From Sulfuritalea sp. (GTDB taxonomy: Bacteria > Pseudomonadota > Gammaproteobacteria > Burkholderiales > Rhodocyclaceae), in assembly GCA_016708585.1 (NCBI GenBank), contig JADJFK010000004.1, positions 1 through 64,000 on the forward strand: DNA of 64,000 nt, given 5' to 3'. A program made the translations under genes and the position numbers. Numbering within the stretch: position 1 is the stretch's first letter; each line of letters begins with the position of its first letter. Shown here in pieces: positions 59,845 to 64,000 of this stretch. Below the pieces are notes generated by a model. The model saw only the letters and a program-made list of their open reading frames with translations, was not told the DNA's origin and ran no database searches.

Positions 59845-60381
59845 TCAGTGAGGTTTGGCGCGCTGCAGGGCGAGGTTCTGGGTCATCATCCGGTCGACCG
59901 CGGCCATGGCGACGGCGGAGACCAGGAACACGACATGGATCACGACCTGCCACTTGATCGTGTGCTCGCTCAGGTTGGCGGCGTTGATGAAGGTCTTCAG
60001 CAGGTGGATCGACGAGATGCCGATGATGGCCGTCGACAGCTTGATCTTGAGGACGCCGGCGTTGACGTGCGACAGCCACTCGGGCTGGTCGGGGTGGCCT
60101 TCGAGGTCGAGGCGCGAGACGAAGGTCTCGTAGCCGCCGACGATGACCATGATCAGCAGGTTGGCGATCATCACCACGTCGATCAGGCCGAGCACGGCCA
60201 GCATGACGTCGACCTCGCTGACGCGTTCGGCGGCAATTGCGCCGTGCACGAGGTGGCTCAGTTCGACCATGAACAGCCAGCAATAGACGATCTGGGCGAC
60301 GATCAGGCCGAGGTACAGGGGAGCCTGGATCCAGCGGCTCCAGAAAATGAGGTACTCCATCGGCTTGATGATCTGGTTCAT
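59845..60381 (-). CDS. UPF0114/YqhA-type membrane protein
   Basis: This 178-residue protein has three or four membrane helices (about 10-40, 55-85, 110-135, 140-160) and the TIGR00645-like signature GGYETFVSRLDLEGHPDQPEWLSHV. Function unknown. It precedes the fumarase gene by 13 bases on the same strand, so they are likely cotranscribed. Confidence 0.9.
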   Translation of the reverse strand: MNQIIKPMEYLIFWSRWIQAPLYLGLIVAQIVYCWLFMVELSHLVHGAIAAERVSEVDVMLAVLGLIDVVMIANLLIMVIVGGYETFVSRLDLEGHPDQPEWLSHVNAGVLKIKLSTAIIGISSIHLLKTFINAANLSEHTIKWQVVIHVVFLVSAVAMAAVDRMMTQNLALQRAKPH

Positions 60382-60650
60382 GGCTCGCGTCGTTGGTGGT
60401 GCGGGGCAGCAATCTTACCCCAGGAGGAGGCTGGCTTGCCCGCCGCAGCGTAAGTCATGTGTAAGACTCTTTTACTTTAATGTGCAAGCTCTTAGAATGC
60501 ACGGTTCCGGTTGGCAACCCGACCGGTCGGCGGCAGTTCCTGCTTCCATCAGCTATTCACCTGCGATCCGCCCGGCGGCAGTTTCGGCGGATCTGGCGGG
60601 GCTCATTTTCATCCGGATGTCATCCGGTACATGCGAGAGGAGAGGTTTCA

Positions 60651-62633
60651 ATGTCCAGCATCGAATCAGTTGTCACGGAAAGTCGTGTATTTCCCCCGGC
60701 AGACGCAGTGGTCAAGAAAGCCACCATTTCCGGAATGGCGGCCTATGAGGCGCTGTGCAAGGAAGCCGAGCAGGATTACGCCGGGTATTGGGCCAGGCTG
60801 GCCAAGGAACACGTGAGCTGGAAGCAGCCCTTCACCCAGTCGCTGGACGAGTCCAATGCACCCTTTTACAAATGGTTTGCCGACGGCAAGCTGAATGTCT
60901 CCTACAACTGCCTCGATCGCAATATCGAAGCCGGCCTGGGCGACAAGGTCGCGATCATTTTCGAGGCCGACGGCGGCCAGGTCAGCAAGGTCACCTACAA
61001 GGAACTGTTGTCCCGCGTTGCCAGGTTCGCCAATGCGCTCAAGGCGCAGGGCATCAAGAAGGGCGATCGCGTCCTGATCTACATGCCGATGTCGGTCGAA
61101 GGCGTCATCGCGATGCAGGCCTGTGCCCGCATCGGCGCGATCCACTCGGTGGTGTTCGGCGGCTTCTCCGCCAAGTCGGTGCAGGAACGCATCCAGGACG
61201 CCGGCGCGGTGGCCGTAATCACCTCCGACGAGCAGTGCCGCGGCGGCAAGAACATTCCGCTGAAGCCCGCGGTCGATGACGGCATCGCCATGGGCGGCTG
61301 CGAGTCGATCAAGACCGTCATCGTCTTCAAGCGTACCGGCGGCGCCTGCAACATGGTGGCCGGCCGCGATCAGTGGTGGGACGACGTCACCGCCGGCCAG
61401 TCCGACGTCTGCGAGCCGGAATGGGTCGATGCCGAGCATCCCCTGTTCCTGCTCTACACCTCGGGGTCCACCGGGAAGCCGAAGGGCGTGCAGCACAGCT
61501 CCGGCGGCTACCTGCTGCATGCGATCCTGACCATGAAGTGGACCTTCGACATCAAGCCCGACGACGTCTTCTGGTGTACCGCCGACATCGGCTGGGTTAC
61601 CGGCCACACCTACATCACCTATGGCCCGCTGGCCTGCGGCGCCACCGAGATCGTGTTCGAAGGTGTGCCGACCTACCCGGATGCAGGACGTTTCTGGAAG
61701 ACGATCCAGGCGCACAAGGTCAACATCTTCTACACCGCGCCGACGGCAATCCGCTCTCTGATCAAGTCCGGCGAAAACACCCCCGCGACGCACCCCAAGA
61801 ACTATGATCTGTCTTCCCTGCGCATCCTGGGTTCGGTCGGCGAGCCGATCAATCCGGAAGCCTGGATGTGGTACTACAACAACGTCGGCGGCGGTCGTTG
61901 CCCCATCGTCGACACCTTCTGGCAGACCGAGACCGGCGGCCACATGATCACGCCGTTGCCCGGCGTCACGCCACTGGTGCCGGGTTCCTGCACCCTGCCG
62001 TTCCCCGGCATCGCGGCGGCCATCGTCGACGAGACGGGTAACGACGTCGAGTGGGGCAAGGGTGGCTTCCTGGTGGTCAAGAAGCCATGGCCGGCCATGA
62101 TCCGCACCATCTACGGCGATCCCGAGCGCTACAAGAAGTCCTACTTCCCGGTGGATTTCGGCGGCACCCTGTACCTCGCCGGCGACGGCGCGATGCGCGA
62201 TGCCAAGACCGGCTACTTCACCATCATGGGCCGCATCGACGACGTGCTGAACGTCTCCGGGCACCGCATGGGCACCATGGAAATCGAGTCGGCGCTGGTG
62301 TCCAACCCGCTGGTGGCGGAAGCAGCCGTGGTCGGTCGTCCCGACGACCTGACCGGCGAGGCGATTTGCGCCTTCGTCGTGCTCAAGCAGGCACGTCCCA
62401 GCGCGGAAGAGGCGAAGAAGATTGCCGCCGAACTGCGCAACTGGGTCGGCAAGGAAATCGGTCCGATCGCCAAGCCGAAAGACATCCGCTTCGGCGAGAA
62501 CCTGCCCAAGACGCGCTCCGGCAAGATCATGCGTCGCCTGTTGCGCAGCCTGGCCAAGAACGAGGACATCACCCAGGACGTGTCCACTCTTGAGAACCCG
62601 CAGATTCTGGACCAGCTCAAGCAGAACGCCTGA
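60651..62633 (+). CDS. acs: Acetyl-CoA synthetase
   Basis: This 660-residue AMP-forming acetate-CoA ligase has the YTSGSTGKPKGVQHSSGG P-loop, WCTADIGWVTGHTY, DTFWQTETGGHM and the C-terminal acylation-sensitive lysine in LPKTRSGKIMRR. It activates acetate for growth and acetylation pathways. GAGGAGAGG upstream of ATG 60651 marks the start. A rho-independent terminator follows. Confidence 0.97.
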   Translation: MSSIESVVTESRVFPPADAVVKKATISGMAAYEALCKEAEQDYAGYWARLAKEHVSWKQPFTQSLDESNAPFYKWFADGKLNVSYNCLDRNIEAGLGDKVAIIFEADGGQVSKVTYKELLSRVARFANALKAQGIKKGDRVLIYMPMSVEGVIAMQACARIGAIHSVVFGGFSAKSVQERIQDAGAVAVITSDEQCRGGKNIPLKPAVDDGIAMGGCESIKTVIVFKRTGGACNMVAGRDQWWDDVTAGQSDVCEPEWVDAEHPLFLLYTSGSTGKPKGVQHSSGGYLLHAILTMKWTFDIKPDDVFWCTADIGWVTGHTYITYGPLACGATEIVFEGVPTYPDAGRFWKTIQAHKVNIFYTAPTAIRSLIKSGENTPATHPKNYDLSSLRILGSVGEPINPEAWMWYYNNVGGGRCPIVDTFWQTETGGHMITPLPGVTPLVPGSCTLPFPGIAAAIVDETGNDVEWGKGGFLVVKKPWPAMIRTIYGDPERYKKSYFPVDFGGTLYLAGDGAMRDAKTGYFTIMGRIDDVLNVSGHRMGTMEIESALVSNPLVAEAAVVGRPDDLTGEAICAFVVLKQARPSAEEAKKIAAELRNWVGKEIGPIAKPKDIRFGENLPKTRSGKIMRRLLRSLAKNEDITQDVSTLENPQILDQLKQNA

Positions 62634-62655
62634 TTTTTGCGTGACTTCAGGAAAG

Positions 62656-62678
62656 GCCCGTCTGCGGACGGGCTTTTT
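62656..62678 (+). terminator. Rho-independent terminator of acs
   Basis: GCCCGTC-TGCG-GACGGGC (62656-62673) is a perfect 7-bp stem followed by TTTTT, starting 23 bases after the acs stop. Confidence 0.9.
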
Positions 62679-62699
62679 CATGTCCGAGCGGGACGCGAG

Positions 62700-62758
62700 G
62701 ACGGTATCCCCTTGTGGGGTATTTCCCGGCGCCAGCCGGGACGGTATCCGCTTGTGGG
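62700..62758. repeat. Imperfect tandem repeat downstream of acs
   Basis: GACGGTATCCCCTTGTGGG at 62700-62718 recurs at 62740-62758 with one mismatch, 40 bases apart. A GC-rich palindrome (TCCCGGC-GCCA-GCCGGGA) lies between. Its role is unknown. Confidence 0.6.
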
Positions 62759-62823
62759 CTGAGCCAAGCGCAAAAGGGTCGCGGCGGGGTACCATGCGAT
62801 GAAGACATGGGGGAGATGACACT

Positions 62824-63024
62824 ATGATCCGTACCCGCCTCGTTGCCCAGCGCCTGGCCTTCCTGTTCCTGCTCGGCTGCGTCTTCTTCAATTACCCGCT
62901 GCTGTCCATCTTCAACCAGGGCGGCAGCCTGTTCGGCATGCCACCCTTGTATGCCTGGCTGATGGGCTCCTGGCTGGTCCTGATCGCGCTGCTGGCGCTG
63001 GTGATCGAAGGGATGCACGACTGA
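62824..63024 (+). CDS. Small two-helix membrane protein
   Basis: This 66-residue protein has two membrane helices (about 10-27 and 43-60) with the short loop FNQGGSLFGMPPLY. It is coupled to the next gene by TGATG. Such a peptide commonly precedes symporter-type sensor genes in related bacteria and may be an accessory subunit. Function unknown. Confidence 0.7.
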   Translation: MIRTRLVAQRLAFLFLLGCVFFNYPLLSIFNQGGSLFGMPPLYAWLMGSWLVLIALLALVIEGMHD

Positions 63025-64000
63025 TGCTGCAGGTCTGGGTCATCGTCCTCGCCTCCTTCCTTTACCTGGGGGTGCTGTTCGGCATCGCCTGGTATGCCGA
63101 CCATCGCGCCGACCACGGCCGCTCGCTGATCGCCAACCCGGTGGTGTACGCGCTCTCGCTGGGCGTGTATTGCACGACCTGGACTTTCTACGGCAGCGTC
63201 GGTCGCGCCGCGGCCAACGGCATCGGCTTCCTGCCGATCTACCTCGGGCCGACCCTGCTGTTCGCGCTCGCCGGTTTCATCCTCTACCGCATGATCCGGG
63301 TGGCCAAGGCCAACCGCATTACCTCGATCGCCGACTTCGTCGCTTCGCGCTACGGCAAGAGCCAGTTGCTCGGTGGCCTGGTCACGGTGATCGCGGTGGT
63401 CGGCGTGATTCCCTACATCGCGCTGCAGTTGAAGGCGGTGTCGAACAGCTTCACCATCCTCAGCAGCTACCCCGAGATCGTGATGCCGGCCAGCGCCGGT
63501 GCCGTGCCGCTATTCCAGGACAGCGCGCTCTACGTGGCGATGATCCTCGCCGCCTTTACCATCCTCTTCGGCACCCGCCATCTCGATGCCACCGAGCGCC
63601 ACGAGGGCATGGTGGCGGCGATCGCGGTCGAATCCATTGTCAAGCTGGTGGCTTTCCTCGCCGTCGGCGCCTTCGTCGTCTGGGGCCTGCACGGCGGCGT
63701 CGCCGATGTCTTCGCGCGTGCCGCCGAAGTGCCCGAGGTGGCGCGCCGCCTGACTCGCGCCGACACGTCGGCCGCCTACGGCAGCTGGGGCACGCTGATC
63801 TTCCTCTCGCTGTTCGCGTCGCTGCTGCTGCCGCGCCAGTTCCAGATCGCGGTGGTGGAAAACGTCGACGTCAAGCACCTCAACCGCGCGGTGTGGATGT
63901 TCCCGCTCTACCTGTTCCTGATCAACCTGTTCGTGCTGCCGGTGGCCCTGGCCGGACTGCTGCACTTTCCGGCCGGTACGGTCGACGCCGACACCTTCGT
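63024..64000 (+). CDS. Sodium/solute symporter-domain sensor histidine kinase, CbrA-like (start only)
   Basis: The first 325 residues are seen; the frame runs off the window without a stop. It shows many membrane helices of the SSS fold (LGVYCTTWTFYGSVGRAAAN, ADFVASRYGKSQLLGGL, GTRHLDATERHEGMVAAIAVES, LLPRQFQIAVVENVD). The pattern is that of fused symporter/sensor kinases such as CbrA, rather than a free symporter. The kinase part, if present, lies outside the window. Confidence 0.8.
   Translation, partial: MLQVWVIVLASFLYLGVLFGIAWYADHRADHGRSLIANPVVYALSLGVYCTTWTFYGSVGRAAANGIGFLPIYLGPTLLFALAGFILYRMIRVAKANRITSIADFVASRYGKSQLLGGLVTVIAVVGVIPYIALQLKAVSNSFTILSSYPEIVMPASAGAVPLFQDSALYVAMILAAFTILFGTRHLDATERHEGMVAAIAVESIVKLVAFLAVGAFVVWGLHGGVADVFARAAEVPEVARRLTRADTSAAYGSWGTLIFLSLFASLLLPRQFQIAVVENVDVKHLNRAVWMFPLYLFLINLFVLPVALAGLLHFPAGTVDADTF

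Noticed and set aside
62692..62818. Gene or attenuator after acs
   Set aside because: Only an imperfect repeat and a GC palindrome are present after the terminator; no open frame with a start signal.

Overview
The window looks like a chromosome segment of a high-GC betaproteobacterium. The clues are the gene content (mnmC, sapC-type, kdsA/eno/ftsB, mtfA, UPF0114, a CbrA-like sensor) and the marked resemblance of the tRNA-Ser intron to the Azoarcus tRNA group I ribozyme. I would guess Rhodocyclales or a relative; this is inference from content, not from a database search.

Bases 1 to about 25.7 kb form an accessory region of mixed base composition, built from pieces of different origin. From the left it holds: wreckage (the first 22 codons of a class I fumarase, then a PepSY gene joined head-on to a decapitated LysR gene); a small serine resolvase; a tightly coupled module of zinc-finger protein, large serine recombinase and two ParB/RepB-like proteins; a type I restriction-modification locus with two tandem HsdM genes, a Fic-fold winged-helix protein behind a triple-palindrome promoter, a frameshifted hsdS stub, a helicase with a nuclease-like tail, a complete hsdS and hsdR; a plasmid-type RepA with four iterons; a tyrosine recombinase with a small partner and a long cloverleaf-like palindrome; a DUF4224-like protein and a second tyrosine integrase; an unrecognised two-gene pair (cytosolic plus four-helix membrane protein); and finally a tRNA-Ser(UGA) gene split by a 220-nt group I intron next to the orphan 5' half of a second tRNA-Ser(UGA).

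From 25.7 kb to the end the sequence is GC-rich chromosomal backbone: enoyl-CoA hydratase and GST, QueD and a radical SAM protein, lysC, CcmG-like thioredoxin, tRNA-Val, gltX, mnmC, lysS, two toxin-antitoxin pairs, prfB with its programmed frameshift, sapC-like, pyrG-kdsA-DUF1330-eno-ftsB, gamma-carbonic anhydrase, deaD, a thioredoxin, an RlmI-like methyltransferase, TruC-like synthase, hemerythrin, tRNA-His, mtfA with a DMT transporter, relA, a diguanylate cyclase, murI, fumarase, UPF0114, acs, and the start of a symporter-linked sensor kinase.

A roughly 24-bp sequence (consensus AAAGTCGGCGCYGGCG followed by NNACGGCG) recurs about ten times, in spacers and inside genes in different reading frames. 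It is the clearest genome-scale pattern in the window. The strongest candidates for new biology are the intron-bearing tRNA-Ser beside a broken tRNA-Ser, the rearranged type I locus with its regulator and inserted helicase, the recombinase/ParB/RepB module, and the unrecognised two-gene membrane pair.
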